NCBI GenBank assembly: GCA_964551015.1
Contig: CAZKBP010000003.1
Span: 62,001-126,000, forward strand
Direction: 5' to 3'
DNA from: CAZKBP01 sp964551015
Lineage (GTDB): Bacteria > Bacteroidota > Bacteroidia > Cytophagales > Microscillaceae
DNA: 64,000 nucleotides
This document shows, one piece after another, positions 1 to 8,433 of this stretch. The notes under the pieces were generated by a model, which was given only the letters and a program-made list of their open reading frames with translations, had not been told where the DNA came from and made no database searches. How positions within the stretch are numbered: the stretch's first letter is position 1; the number at the start of each line of letters is the position of its first letter. The translations under genes were made by a program, and so were the position numbers.

Positions 1-1
1 T

Positions 2-1825
2 ACGAACGATGGAGGGATTAATATCATCGACCCCGAGGGTAAAATTATCAGCTATGGTGCCCAGCATGGACTGGTCAGTGATTTGATATTCAGTACCTAT
101 ACGGATAGCGAGGGGGTCATCTGGAGTGTCAGCAATGGGGGAATTAGTCGCTGGAAGGATGGCAAATTCGTCAGCTATACCTCTCAGGACGGACTACTCA
201 ATGATAGCCCTTTTGATTTTGTTGAAGACAACCAAGGACAGGTATGGCTTCCTAATAGCCGGGGTATTATCAAAGTCAGTAAGCAAGAACTCAATGACTA
301 TGCCGAGGGAAAAATCAAAAACATCAACTGGATTTTTTACGACCGCCACGATGGGATGAAAAATGAAGATTGCACGGGTGCTGCCCATGCGCTCAAAAGC
401 ACCCAAGGCAATATCTGGATTCCTACCAACGGAGGGGTCGTGGTGGTAGATCCTGACAACATCCCACGTAATCATCTCAAGCCCCATGTTCAGATCAATA
501 GCTTACTGACAGACAATCGTTCTATCGATTTGCATCAACCCATTCGGATTGAGCCTGGCAACCATCGGATGGTTTTTGATTACAGTGCCCTCAGTTTGCT
601 GGCCTCGGCCAAGGTCAAATTTAAGTACAAGTTAGAAAATTTTGACAAAGACTGGATTGATGCTGGCTCCGAAAGACAGGCTATTTACACCAATCTGCCC
701 CCTGGTCGGTACACCTTCCGCGTGATTGCCTCTAACAACGATGGAGTTTGGAATAATAAAGGGGCTAGTCTTTCTCTTCGGCAAATGCCTTATTTTTATC
801 AGACTTTCTGGTTCTATGGCTTGGTCGTACTTCTTGCTATTTTGCTCATCGCGGGGATATTCCGTTGGCGAATCTATAGTATCCAACAGAGAAGAAGAGA
901 ACTCGAGCGGCTAGTCCAACTAAAAACCCAAGAAATTTTAGCACAAAATCAAAAACTTGCCCAGCAAAAAGATGAAATTACCCACCAGAAACAACTCGTA
1001 GAAAAACGCAACCAAAATATTACCCACAGTATCAACTACGCCAAACGTATCCAAAATGCCATCTTGCCTCCTCTGGCGGAGATACAAAGCTTTCTGCCAG
1101 ACTCTTTCGTGATTTTTGAACCTCGAGATATTGTGAGCGGGGATTTTTATTGGTTCAAGTCTTTGAATGGTCAGGTGGCAGAGAAGCCTGCATCCACCCC
1201 GCTTCAAATTGCTGCCCCCTCGGAGCGAATGGCCATCGCTGCCATGGATTGCACGGGGCACGGTGTGCCTGGTGCCTTTATGTCCATGATTGGCAATGAT
1301 CTTTTGAACGAAATTGTCAGTATCAAGAAAATCACCTCGCCCGATGCCATTCTCCGAGAATTGCATAAATCGATCAAGCGCACGCTCAAACAGCGGGACA
1401 ACTCCAACAAAGACGGCATGGAAATCGGCCTCTGTCTGATTGATCCTGAGCAAAATATTTTAGAATTCGCTGGTGCCAAAACGCCCCTCTACTGTATTCA
1501 AGAGGGAGAATTGAGCGTATTCAAAGGAGACAAAATGCCCATTGGTGGCTATTATCAGCAATTGGAAGCCGATCGTGTATATGACAAATACGTGATTCCT
1601 CTCAAGAAGCCCTCTTATTTTTATATGTTTTCAGATGGCTATCAAGATCAGTTTGGAGAAAAGAGCCGTAAAAAATTTGGCCGTTCCCGCATTCGCGACC
1701 TCCTTCTCGAGATTTACCAAAAACCCTTTGAGGAGCAGAAACGGATGCTCTGTCGCACCCTCTCGGAATGGCAAGGCAACGAAGATCGTATTGATGATGT
1801 ACTCGTGGTTGGCTTTAAAATTTAG
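2..1825 (+). CDS. Two-component-propeller / Y_Y_Y / SpoIIE-type PP2C phosphatase, 5' truncated by window edge
   Basis: The reading frame is open from base 2, so the gene begins before the window. The visible N-terminal part carries Reg_prop-type propeller blades (GGIN, GVIWSVSNGGISRW, GQVWLPNSRGI), as in the periplasmic sensor half of Bacteroidota hybrid two-component proteins. A Y_Y_Y beta-sandwich domain follows (KFKYKLENFDKDW to PPGRYTFRVIASN), then one membrane helix at about 799-873, a coiled coil rich in Gln, Lys and Glu, and a C-terminal SpoIIE PP2C domain. The phosphatase shows the metal-binding signatures GDFYWF, DCTGHGVPGAFMS, SDGYQDQFG and a terminal DD (DDVLVVG). Inferred role: a membrane sensor that dephosphorylates a cytosolic serine/threonine-phosphorylated target, classically an anti-anti-sigma factor. 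The output is PP2C, not the histidine kinase usual behind this sensor. No ligand can be named. Three further SpoIIE phosphatases lie at 46.5-53.3 kb. Confidence 0.9.
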   Translation, partial: TNDGGINIIDPEGKIISYGAQHGLVSDLIFSTYTDSEGVIWSVSNGGISRWKDGKFVSYTSQDGLLNDSPFDFVEDNQGQVWLPNSRGIIKVSKQELNDYAEGKIKNINWIFYDRHDGMKNEDCTGAAHALKSTQGNIWIPTNGGVVVVDPDNIPRNHLKPHVQINSLLTDNRSIDLHQPIRIEPGNHRMVFDYSALSLLASAKVKFKYKLENFDKDWIDAGSERQAIYTNLPPGRYTFRVIASNNDGVWNNKGASLSLRQMPYFYQTFWFYGLVVLLAILLIAGIFRWRIYSIQQRRRELERLVQLKTQEILAQNQKLAQQKDEITHQKQLVEKRNQNITHSINYAKRIQNAILPPLAEIQSFLPDSFVIFEPRDIVSGDFYWFKSLNGQVAEKPASTPLQIAAPSERMAIAAMDCTGHGVPGAFMSMIGNDLLNEIVSIKKITSPDAILRELHKSIKRTLKQRDNSNKDGMEIGLCLIDPEQNILEFAGAKTPLYCIQEGELSVFKGDKMPIGGYYQQLEADRVYDKYVIPLKKPSYFYMFSDGYQDQFGEKSRKKFGRSRIRDLLLEIYQKPFEEQKRMLCRTLSEWQGNEDRIDDVLVVGFKI

Positions 1826-1861
1826 TACAAGCAACTCACACATTTTACTAAAATATCTCGC

Positions 1862-2224
1862 GTGAATACCGCCATTGAAAATTATTTAGCAGATCAGCTG
1901 CCTGAGCATCAGGAGATTTTATATTTGCTCAGAAGCTTTGTCCTAGAGGCAGCTCCCGGAGTGGTAGAAGAATACAAATGGAAAACTCCCTTTTACAGTT
2001 ATCAAGGTTTACTTTGTTACCTCAATGTAGATCGCAAACGAAAGCAAGTATATCTAGGCTTTTATCGGGGCGCAGAATTAAGCAATCAACAGAGACTTTT
2101 GGAGGGAGAAGGTAAATTGGTACGCCTCATTTATTTTAGCAAACCCGAAGATACGCAAAGAGAAGCTGTGCGAGAGATACTGCTGGAAGCGATGTGGCTG
2201 AATGAGCAAAAGCGAGAAAAATGA
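1862..2224 (+). CDS. DUF1801 (YdhG-like) small protein
   Basis: A 120-residue cytosolic protein matching the DUF1801 family in pattern: an N-terminal helix ending in a run of acidic residues, then VEEYKWKTPFYSYQG (a basic-aromatic core motif), LCYLN and a strand-rich middle (KQVYLGFYRGAEL), then a C-terminal helix. The family has an iron-dependent-hydroxylase-unrelated alpha/beta fold and no firmly established biochemical role. The start is GTG at 1862; no ATG lies upstream in frame after the preceding stop. The gene follows the SpoIIE phosphatase by 36 bp on the same strand and could share its transcript. The stop codon overlaps the ATG of a possible 31-codon ORF at 2221. Confidence 0.8.
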   Translation: MNTAIENYLADQLPEHQEILYLLRSFVLEAAPGVVEEYKWKTPFYSYQGLLCYLNVDRKRKQVYLGFYRGAELSNQQRLLEGEGKLVRLIYFSKPEDTQREAVREILLEAMWLNEQKREK

Positions 2225-2316
2225 AAGTGGAAAAATGTGTAAATGATCCATTGGCAATCTTTCCACCTCCTAATCCGTTAAAAAAAAGCGAACATTCTAC
2301 ACAAACACCAAAATGA
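2221..2316 (+). CDS. Possible 31-residue ORF bridging two genes by ATGA overlaps
   Basis: An ATG at 2221 overlaps the TGA stop of the DUF1801 gene (ATGA), and the ORF ends in a TGA that overlaps the ATG of the LysM/transglycosylase gene (again ATGA). The peptide is hydrophilic and proline-rich in its centre (FPPPNP) with no recognisable domain. The double overlap would suit translational coupling across the gap, but it is short, and chance is a real alternative. No Shine-Dalgarno sequence is visible. Confidence 0.2.
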   Translation: MKVEKCVNDPLAIFPPPNPLKKSEHSTQTPK

Positions 2317-4481
2317 ATCTTAATCTTATGAAATTTTATCGCTATGCAGCTTTATGCGTGTGTTTTTGGGGAATAAGTTGCTTGGGGCAAACACAGGCCC
2401 AAGAAGTACCCGATGAAATTGAACTGGCAGGCATTCGCCTACAACTAGACCGCAGAGCCAAGCGTGATGTCCAAAATCGCGTGAATTTACTCTTGGAAGA
2501 CCAAACTGCTTTTCAGAAAAAGGTAGCCACCGCCGATTTATTTATGCCACTCATCGAGGATATTCTGGAAAAAGCAAAGCTCCCAGAAAATTTCAAATAC
2601 TTATCTCTTATCGATAATACCGCTCCCGATAGCCTGATCTTTTGGCAGATGGCCTCCAATTTTGCCAGCGAACTAGGACTGGAAATCAACACCCAAGTAG
2701 ACGAAAGACAAAACATCATCGCCGCAACTCAGGCCATTGCTCATTATCTTCACGATAATCAAGAGCAGCTACACAACTGGATGCTTACGCTCTTATCCTA
2801 TCACTTGCATACCGACGGCGTGAAAGATTACCTCGATAAAAACTTCCCCGGAATGGACTTGGAAGAAGTGGCCTCGCGCAAAACTTTTGAAGTGAAAGCC
2901 GAGTCTCATCCCGATTTACTAAATTTTCTGGCCTTAGAAGTGGCCTTTCGCCCTGCTTTGGCACACGATCTTCGCCCCGAACTAGAGTTGATAAGCTACC
3001 AAGAGGCAGGAGGGAAGAGTCTGGCCGAGGTAGCTCAGGATTTTGCCTTACCACTTTCTAGGATAAAAAACTTCAATACTTGGCTCAAAGTGCCACGCGT
3101 GCCCGAAAACAAACCTTACCACTTGATTATCCCGATGCCTGCCGCTTCGCCGAGTACCGATGTCAAAGTTTATACGACACCCAACGGAGAACTCCGCTAC
3201 CAGACTCCTGAAATGACTTTGATGCACGTGGTAGAACGAGGCGAAACCCTCTATGCGATTGCCCGACAATACCAAATAGCATTAGATGACTTATTGGCCT
3301 GGAACAAATTAAGTCGGAGTTCTGTGCTCTCTATTGGCCAGAAGCTGATAATCATCAGTGCAGAAGGCGCACCTGAACCTTCCGAAAATACGCAACAAGA
3401 AACGATTCTACACACCGTAAAAAGAGGCGAAACCCTTTACCGAATCTCCCGTGACTACGAGGTGAGTATCGCTGAGCTAAGAGCTTGGAACAATCTATTC
3501 ACAGATAAATTGATGGTAGGGCAAAAGCTGAAAATCAACCAACAAAAACAAGACGAAAACACGCCACCACCACCTCCGCCTGTGAAGGGCAATACTGAAA
3601 AACCCACTCCTGAGCCTCAACCCAAAGAAAATCCAACTGGCTCTTCGGGAAGCGGTAACGGAACCGCACCAGAAAACCCCGAGCCTACTCCACCTCGCAC
3701 CGGGCCGAGGGTTTTACTCCCCAAAAAAGTCCCTAATCGTCTGCAAGTAGCGGGGATGCAAGTCGTCATTACTCCCGCTGGGCAAAAACTTATTCAAAAA
3801 GATGTAGACTTATTGATCAAAAGTGCTAAGTATTTTTTCCAGAAACTGGAGCGCGTGGACATATACCTCCCCTTGGTAGAACAAGAATTACAGGAGGCAG
3901 GCATCCCCGAAGATTTTAAATATCTACCCATCCAAGAGAGTGCCCTCATCGCCAATGCCATCTCGCGCTCCAATGCGGTGGGCTATTGGCAATTCAAAGC
4001 CGCCTCCGCGCAGGAAGTCGGTCTGCAAATTAATTATCACGTGGATGAACGGATGAACATCGTGGCTTCTACGCAAGGTGCCAGTAAATATCTTAAGAGA
4101 AACAATTTATATTATCAAAATTGGCTCATCACTTTACTTTCTTATAATATGGGTTTTACCGGAGCCAAAAACTATGTGGACTATCATTATCCTCATCAAG
4201 ATTTAAGAGGACAAAACGAACTGCGTGTAGATGAAAAAACACATTGGTATATCCGTAAATTTATCGCCCATAAAATTGTCTTCGAGAGTGAAATAGGAAA
4301 AGAATTGCTCCGTAAAAAACTCAGTGCTTATACCGAAGGTAATCAGAAAACATTGGGGCAAATCGCTCAGGAAACGGGTTGTTCAGAAAAAGAAATCAAA
4401 CCCTACAACCTCTGGCTCAAGCGCAGCAAAGTACCAAGTGACAAAACCTACGCCGTCATTGTACCCTTGGACAATTTGTAA
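2313..4481 (+). CDS. Secreted LysM protein with duplicated MltD/SLT-type lytic transglycosylase domain
   Basis: A 722-residue exported protein that should bind and cleave peptidoglycan. The signal peptide ends near residue 29 (QTQA); a second in-frame Met (MKFYRY, residue 6) could be the true start. Order: SLT-like half 1 (about 40-175) with a LysM-like tail (229-275), LysM 1 (304-349) and LysM 2 (367-408), both with the RGETLY signature, a Pro-rich linker (412-470), SLT-like half 2 (about 480-620), and a second LysM-like tail (670-722). The two halves are clearly paralogous (DERQNIIAATQAIAHYL versus DERMNIVASTQGASKYL). Half 2 keeps the catalytic Glu in PIQESAL (E542) and the following SNAVGYWQF loop. 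Half 1 has Asp101 there and a shortened loop, so it is probably non-catalytic. Confidence 0.9.
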   Translation: MNLNLMKFYRYAALCVCFWGISCLGQTQAQEVPDEIELAGIRLQLDRRAKRDVQNRVNLLLEDQTAFQKKVATADLFMPLIEDILEKAKLPENFKYLSLIDNTAPDSLIFWQMASNFASELGLEINTQVDERQNIIAATQAIAHYLHDNQEQLHNWMLTLLSYHLHTDGVKDYLDKNFPGMDLEEVASRKTFEVKAESHPDLLNFLALEVAFRPALAHDLRPELELISYQEAGGKSLAEVAQDFALPLSRIKNFNTWLKVPRVPENKPYHLIIPMPAASPSTDVKVYTTPNGELRYQTPEMTLMHVVERGETLYAIARQYQIALDDLLAWNKLSRSSVLSIGQKLIIISAEGAPEPSENTQQETILHTVKRGETLYRISRDYEVSIAELRAWNNLFTDKLMVGQKLKINQQKQDENTPPPPPPVKGNTEKPTPEPQPKENPTGSSGSGNGTAPENPEPTPPRTGPRVLLPKKVPNRLQVAGMQVVITPAGQKLIQKDVDLLIKSAKYFFQKLERVDIYLPLVEQELQEAGIPEDFKYLPIQESALIANAISRSNAVGYWQFKAASAQEVGLQINYHVDERMNIVASTQGASKYLKRNNLYYQNWLITLLSYNMGFTGAKNYVDYHYPHQDLRGQNELRVDEKTHWYIRKFIAHKIVFESEIGKELLRKKLSAYTEGNQKTLGQIAQETGCSEKEIKPYNLWLKRSKVPSDKTYAVIVPLDNL

Positions 4482-4579
4482 AACTGCTTGAACTTTCTTC
4501 CTTTTCTGAGGTTTTCATAAAAGATATACAAACCGAAGAGAATTCATGACACTTGTTCATACTATTGCCTAGGAATCTG

Positions 4580-4587
4580 TATCTTTG
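4580..4587 (+). promoter_or_regulatory. Candidate -7 box (TATCTTTG) for grpE-dnaJ
   Basis: TATCTTTG matches the Bacteroidota primary-sigma -7 consensus TAnnTTTG. The only upstream TTG (4553-4555) is 24 nt away, a little far for a -33 element. Transcription would start near 4594, leaving a leader of about 170 nt before the grpE start codon. Confidence 0.5.
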
Positions 4588-4595
4588 ACCTAGAT

Positions 4596-4616
4596 AGATC
4601 AATCCAAGTTTGATCT
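4596..4616. promoter_or_regulatory. Inverted repeat AGATCAA-N7-TTGATCT, possible operator of grpE-dnaJ
   Basis: A perfect 7-bp dyad with a 7-bp spacer sits directly behind the candidate -7 box, at about +1 to +23 of the predicted transcript. That is a classic repressor position. It is not the HrcA CIRCE element (TTAGCACTC-N9-GAGTGCTAA). A further GATCAA half-site follows at about 4619-4625. Confidence 0.45.
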
Positions 4617-4764
4617 CGGATCAATTTGCCCTCTAATTATGTCATAATGGCATATATAAAGGATTGGCAAAAAAATTGAAAACAATAGTGTGTCATTATT
4701 CTAGTCTTTTTATTTCCAAGAATATTGAACCAAAAGATACTAAACTTGAAAAGACAAGTTAATC

Positions 4765-5421
4765 ATGAGTGAAGAAAAAGAAAACTTAAATAAAAATCAA
4801 GCAGAGCAAAACGCTGAGCAACCAGTAAACCAGCCAGAAACGGCCGACGTTGATAATGGACAAGAAAAACCATCAGACGAAACGACCAACGAGGAAGGGG
4901 AAAAGATAGAAGTTCAAACCGAAAGCCCAATCAGCGAAGTAGATCAGTTGAAGCAAGAAGTGGGTGAAGTCAAGGAAAAGTACGTGCGTCTATACGCCGA
5001 ATTTGAGAACTTCCGAAGAAGAACCGCCAAGGAAAAAAACGATATCATCAAAAGTGCCAGCGAAGGCTTGATGCGTGATCTGCTGCCAGTGCTAGATGAT
5101 TTTCAAAGAGCGCTCAAATCTATGAGTGATGCAGAGCAGTTGGAAGTGAATAGCAAAGACGATATGATCAAGGAGATCAAAGCCGTAGAAGAAGGACTGA
5201 AACTGGTTTTTAATAAATTATTCAAAGTGCTGGAACAAAAAGGCTTGAAACCTATGGAATCGTCCATCGGAAAACCTTTTGATTTAGAGCAACACGAGTC
5301 TATTACCCAAATTCCTGCACCTAGCGAGGATTTGAAAGGAAAAGTAGTAGACGAAATCGAAAAAGGATATTATCTACACGATAAAGTATTACGCTTTGCT
5401 AAAGTGGTCGTGGGAAGCTAA
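4765..5421 (+). CDS. grpE: Nucleotide exchange factor GrpE
   Basis: GrpE releases ADP from the Hsp70 chaperone DnaK and so resets its folding cycle in the cytosol. The 218-residue protein has a long acidic, Gln/Glu-rich N-terminus (1-60), the dimerising coiled coil (about 60-140, including LYAEFENFRRRTAKEK), and the C-terminal beta domain that contacts DnaK (KPFDLEQHESITQ, then GYYLHDKVLRFAKVVVG). The length is normal. dnaJ follows after 20 bp, forming the usual grpE-dnaJ pair; dnaK is not in the window. A candidate promoter and dyad operator lie 150-185 bp upstream, which suggests stress regulation, but no CIRCE element is present. Confidence 0.97.
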   Translation: MSEEKENLNKNQAEQNAEQPVNQPETADVDNGQEKPSDETTNEEGEKIEVQTESPISEVDQLKQEVGEVKEKYVRLYAEFENFRRRTAKEKNDIIKSASEGLMRDLLPVLDDFQRALKSMSDAEQLEVNSKDDMIKEIKAVEEGLKLVFNKLFKVLEQKGLKPMESSIGKPFDLEQHESITQIPAPSEDLKGKVVDEIEKGYYLHDKVLRFAKVVVGS

Positions 5422-5441
5422 TTAAATTTTTACGCTGAGTT

Positions 5442-6593
5442 ATGGCTAAAAGGGATTACTACGAAGTATTAGGGGTAGGAAGAAATGCCACCACCGACGA
5501 AATTAAAAAAGCCTACCGAAAGATGGCAATCAAGTTTCACCCAGACAAAAACCCTGGGGACGAAACCGCCGAAGAAAAATTTAAAGAAGCCGCCGAGGCT
5601 TATGATGTCTTAGGCAGTGCTGAAAAACGGCAACGCTATGACCAATTTGGGCACGATGGCTTGAATGGCGGTGGCTTTAGCGGAGGTGGAATGTCTATGG
5701 ATGATATTTTTTCTCAGTTCAGCGACATTTTTGGCGGAGGTAGCCCCTTTGAAAGCTTTTTTGGTGGAGGCGGAGGCCGTACCCAAGGAGGGCGCCGTGT
5801 AAGAAGAGGTTCTAATTTACGCATCAAGCTCAAACTGACCTTAGAGGAGATCGCCGAAGGAGTAGAGAAAAAAATTAAAGTAAAAAGACACGTTACCTGT
5901 GAAACCTGCGGAGGCAATGGAGCCAAGAATGGTTCTGCACTTCGTACCTGCCCAGGCTGTAATGGCTCTGGTCAAATCCGTAGAGTGATGAACACCATGC
6001 TAGGGCAAATGGTATCTAGTAGCACCTGCCCCACCTGTAACGGAGATGGCAAGATCATAGACGAACGTTGCGAAACTTGCAATGGAGAAGGGCGCCAGCT
6101 CAAAGAAGAAGTTTTCCCTGTCAAAATACCAGCCGGAGTAAGTGAAGGCATGCAACTCTCTATGTCTGGCAAAGGAAATGTACCCCCTCGGGGTGGCGTA
6201 GCCGGAGATTTGCTCATTCTCATTGAAGAAATAGAACACGAAGAACTCAAACGCGATGGCAAAAATGTCATCTATGATCTGTATATCAACTTTGCCGATG
6301 CCGCCTTGGGTACAACCGTAGAAGTGCCTACCATTGCTGGAAAAGCCAAGATAAAAATTGATCCCGGTACACAAAGTGGCAAAATCCTTCGCCTCAAGGA
6401 CAAAGGCATCCGCGATATCGAAGGCTATGACAAAGGCGACCAACTGATTCACGTGAATGTCTGGACGCCCCAAAGCCTCTCCAAACAAGAAAAAGAAATA
6501 TTAGAAAAATTCCGCGATTCCAAAAACTTTGATCCCAAGCCCGGCAAGAAGGATAAAGGATTTTTTGAAAGAATGCGCGAATACTTTCAGTAA
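5442..6593 (+). CDS. dnaJ: Chaperone protein DnaJ
   Basis: DnaJ delivers unfolded proteins to DnaK and stimulates its ATPase. The 383-residue protein has a J domain (1-70) with the essential HPD loop (FHPDKNPGD), a Gly/Phe-rich linker (about 75-125), four zinc-binding CxxCxGxG-type repeats starting at about residue 153 (CETCGGNG, CPGCNGSG, CPTCNGDG, CETCNGEG), and the C-terminal substrate-binding and dimerisation domains. This is a full-length type I DnaJ with nothing missing. It lies 20 bp behind grpE, and a strong intrinsic terminator follows 31 bp after the stop, so the operon ends here. Confidence 0.98.
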   Translation: MAKRDYYEVLGVGRNATTDEIKKAYRKMAIKFHPDKNPGDETAEEKFKEAAEAYDVLGSAEKRQRYDQFGHDGLNGGGFSGGGMSMDDIFSQFSDIFGGGSPFESFFGGGGGRTQGGRRVRRGSNLRIKLKLTLEEIAEGVEKKIKVKRHVTCETCGGNGAKNGSALRTCPGCNGSGQIRRVMNTMLGQMVSSSTCPTCNGDGKIIDERCETCNGEGRQLKEEVFPVKIPAGVSEGMQLSMSGKGNVPPRGGVAGDLLILIEEIEHEELKRDGKNVIYDLYINFADAALGTTVEVPTIAGKAKIKIDPGTQSGKILRLKDKGIRDIEGYDKGDQLIHVNVWTPQSLSKQEKEILEKFRDSKNFDPKPGKKDKGFFERMREYFQ

Positions 6594-6624
6594 AAGTAAT
6601 ACCGACCAATAGAATTGCTAAGAG

Positions 6625-6656
6625 GAGGATTGAGCCAAAGCGCAATCCTCTTTTTT
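6625..6656 (+). terminator. Intrinsic terminator of grpE-dnaJ
   Basis: An 8-bp stem (GAGGATTG / CAATCCTC) with a 10-nt loop is followed by six T residues. It lies 31 bp after the dnaJ stop. Confidence 0.9.
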
Positions 6657-6794
6657 ATTTTCCTTATCTGAATGACCATGCCAGGCCAGAAGTGAAATGG
6701 ATTTTTCTCAATTATTGGGGAATCGCCAAAAAAATTATAACCTTTGTGCTTAGGGTTTATGCTCCCTCACCAAATTTCTCCAAACCCTAAACAC

Positions 6795-7706
6795 ATGAAG
6801 CATCTTTTAGGTATTAAAAACCTACAGGTTCAAGAAATTGAGCTTATTTTCGAAACTGCCGACCGATTCAAAGAAGTCATCAATCGACCCATTAAGAAGG
6901 TTCCCTCACTTCGCGATATCACGATTGCTAATGTTTTCTTCGAGAGTTCCACCCGCACGCGCCTGTCTTTTGAGCTGGCCGAGAAGCGACTTTCTGCTGA
7001 TGTGATTAACTTTTCTGCCTCGGGTAGCTCTGTCAAGAAGGGCGAAACGCTACTGGACACCATCAATAACATTTTGGCCATGAAGGTAGATATGATCGTA
7101 CTAAGGCACCCGAGCGTGGGGGCACCGCATTATCTGGCCAAGCACGTGCAAGCCAGTATTATCAACGCGGGCGACGGCACACACGAGCATCCCACCCAGG
7201 CCTTGTTAGATTCTTTTTCTATTCGGGAGAAATTTGGAGAAATTGCCGGGAAAAAAATACTCATCGTGGGCGATATCTTGCACTCAAGGGTAGCACTCTC
7301 TGATATTCTCACTTTTCAAAAATTAGGAGCCGAAGTCATGGTTTGTGGGCCAGCCACCTTGTTACCCCGTTATATTCGTGAGATTGGTGTCAAAGTAGAA
7401 CTCGATCTATACCGGGCACTTCAATGGTGCGATATTGCCAATGTGCTCCGTATTCAACTAGAAAGGCAGCAAATCAGGTATTTTCCTTCATTGCGTGAAT
7501 ACACGTTATATTATGGGATCAATCGTGCCTTGTTAGACTCTCTGGATAAAGAGATCACAATTATGCATCCAGGGCCCATTAATCGCGGCACCGAGCTATC
7601 GAGTGATGTAGCAGATTCACATCATTCTATCATTCTCCAGCAAGTAGAAAATGGAGTCGCCATCCGAATGGCAGTACTCTATCTCTTAGCCGAAAGAGGA
7701 GGGTAA
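6795..7706 (+). CDS. pyrB: Aspartate carbamoyltransferase catalytic subunit
   Basis: PyrB joins carbamoyl phosphate and L-aspartate, the committed step of pyrimidine synthesis. I place the start at ATG 6795 (MKHLLGIK), giving 303 residues, the usual size; the in-frame TTG at 6744 would add 17 unlikely residues. The carbamoyl-phosphate site is intact (FFESSTRTRLSFE, about residues 35-47), as are GDGTHEHPTQALLD (about 115-128), a HSRVA motif (about 148) and HPGPINRG near the C-terminus. No pyrI regulatory subunit is adjacent. The gene converges with the DUF6048 gene, whose stop lies 7 bp beyond. A T-rich -7-like stretch (TAACCTTTG, about 6738-6746) lies some 50 bp upstream. Confidence 0.96.
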   Translation: MKHLLGIKNLQVQEIELIFETADRFKEVINRPIKKVPSLRDITIANVFFESSTRTRLSFELAEKRLSADVINFSASGSSVKKGETLLDTINNILAMKVDMIVLRHPSVGAPHYLAKHVQASIINAGDGTHEHPTQALLDSFSIREKFGEIAGKKILIVGDILHSRVALSDILTFQKLGAEVMVCGPATLLPRYIREIGVKVELDLYRALQWCDIANVLRIQLERQQIRYFPSLREYTLYYGINRALLDSLDKEITIMHPGPINRGTELSSDVADSHHSIILQQVENGVAIRMAVLYLLAERGG

Positions 7707-7713
7707 AAAAAGA

Positions 7714-8433
7714 TTAAAAAGGAAGCATATAAAATAGCTGATAACCAATCCGAATCTTTAAGGTATTATTAATACCAAAGCCAGCTATATCGTGAATCGC
7801 CAATGAATCGCTCGCGCTGGTGGCAATTTTTATTCTTAATCTAACCAAAGGCCCCATGTAAATACGCTTGAAAAGACGAGCTTTTAGGCTAGCCGTGACT
7901 TCTGCCCAGTGAGCCGTTAAGCCCGTGGCCTCTAGGGTTTGGGAAAAAGGCAGAACGGCTGGCCCCCAATACTCATTGGTGATAGCGTAAACTAACGAGT
8001 GCTCGAAACGGGCAAGCCCGTAGCGCAGCCCCAATGTAAGTAGACTTCCCAATTGATTTTTATCCCGATACCAAAAATTGTAATCTAAACCAACGCGCAA
8101 ATAATTGCCAGTACTTTGATAGCTATAAGTACCCGCCTTACCTCTGATCCGGCGGTCGTTACCCAGATCAAAGGCGAGCAGAAAACGATGATTGAAAATG
8201 AACTCCCCGCTGACCTCAAAATTGCGAAAGTCTTGGTCAAAAGCATAAATGATAGGAGGAACCAAATCTAAACCCAGCCTAAAACCATCCAAACGCAAGG
8301 GGGTTTTGGTTTTGGGCGTTTCTTTGGTCGAGTCAGCAGGAGCAGGTTCCTGTGCCTTGAGCAAACTCAAGGGGGCGACCAAACACACGATCAGGCTAAT
8401 TTTGAAAAATTTGGATATGGACTTGACTGCCAT
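7714..8433 (-). CDS. DUF6048-type envelope protein
   Basis: A 239-residue exported protein: signal peptide cut near LLKAQ (about residue 27), a short Thr/Lys/Pro-rich linker, then a strand-rich body that opens with RLDGFRLGLDLVPPI and continues in alternating hydrophobic strands (LGLRYGLARF), ending in aromatic residues (LFYMLPF). This resembles a small outer-membrane beta-barrel. The opening motif and the neighbour identify it as DUF6048, a Bacteroidota-specific family of unknown function. The start at 8433 is the only Met and overlaps the end of the DUF6452 gene by 38 bp, so the two are translationally coupled. Function is not known. Confidence 0.75.
   Translation of the reverse strand: MAVKSISKFFKISLIVCLVAPLSLLKAQEPAPADSTKETPKTKTPLRLDGFRLGLDLVPPIIYAFDQDFRNFEVSGEFIFNHRFLLAFDLGNDRRIRGKAGTYSYQSTGNYLRVGLDYNFWYRDKNQLGSLLTLGLRYGLARFEHSLVYAITNEYWGPAVLPFSQTLEATGLTAHWAEVTASLKARLFKRIYMGPLVRLRIKIATSASDSLAIHDIAGFGINNTLKIRIGYQLFYMLPF

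Noticed and set aside
4596..4616. CIRCE/HrcA operator
   Set aside because: Neither arm sequence (AGATCAA versus TTAGCACTC) nor spacer (7 versus 9) matches.
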